A stretch of DNA of 7,125 nucleotides from Bacteroidota bacterium (GTDB taxonomy: Bacteria > Bacteroidota > Bacteroidia > B-17B0 > Aurantibacillaceae). Position numbers and translations under genes: made by a program. Positions 7,122 through 7,125 of the stretch are shown here, one piece after another (the first letter of the stretch is position 1; each line of letters begins with the position of its first letter). The notes below the pieces were generated by a model that saw only the letters and a program-made list of their open reading frames with translations, ran no database searches and was not told the DNA's origin. The stretch is taken from NCBI GenBank assembly GCA_005800865.1, contig SYEI01000119.1:1-7125 (forward strand). The letters run 5' to 3'.

Positions 7122-7125
7122 ATTA

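Overview
The window reads as Bacteroidota chromosome, probably a flavobacterium-like or related lineage. The evidence is AT-rich coding DNA, absence of Shine-Dalgarno leaders before the genes, promoter elements resembling the Bacteroidota -7 box (TAnnTTTG), a type IX secretion (T9SS) sorting domain, and an outer-membrane beta-barrel protein with a carboxypeptidase-regulatory-like N-terminus and an FFGGD plug motif. Genus cannot be assigned from the sequence.

Layout: positions 1-2952 hold three genes on the minus strand, read right to left. They are an MbnP-like secreted protein (2952-2272), a di-heme cytochrome c peroxidase/MbnH-like enzyme (2275-1265, overlapping the previous gene by 4 nt), and, after 106 nt, a YHYH-domain protein with a C-terminal T9SS sorting domain. 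The last gene runs off the left edge, so 386 codons and no stop are visible. Positions 3155-4153 encode glyceraldehyde-3-phosphate dehydrogenase on the plus strand, divergent from the first group. Positions 4383-7121 encode a complete 912-residue outer-membrane beta-barrel protein on the plus strand, with its own upstream region. The three intergenic gaps (106, 202 and 229 nt) hold weak promoter elements, a palindromic repeat after gap and tandem GTTAACA sites before the barrel gene. No RNA gene, insertion sequence or CRISPR array was seen.

The most interesting unit is the minus-strand group. In characterised MbnP/MbnH pairs the di-heme MbnH oxidises a tryptophan of MbnP to kynurenine, which creates a copper site. 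Here such a pair occurs without any visible methanobactin genes and is followed by a His-motif YHYH protein predicted to be exported by T9SS. I infer a periplasm-to-surface copper or redox system made of the three proteins. The inference rests on adjacency, translational coupling and family knowledge, and is unproven. The gap gene is housekeeping (glycolysis/gluconeogenesis), and the barrel gene appears to be a stand-alone outer-membrane protein with no SusD-like partner in view.
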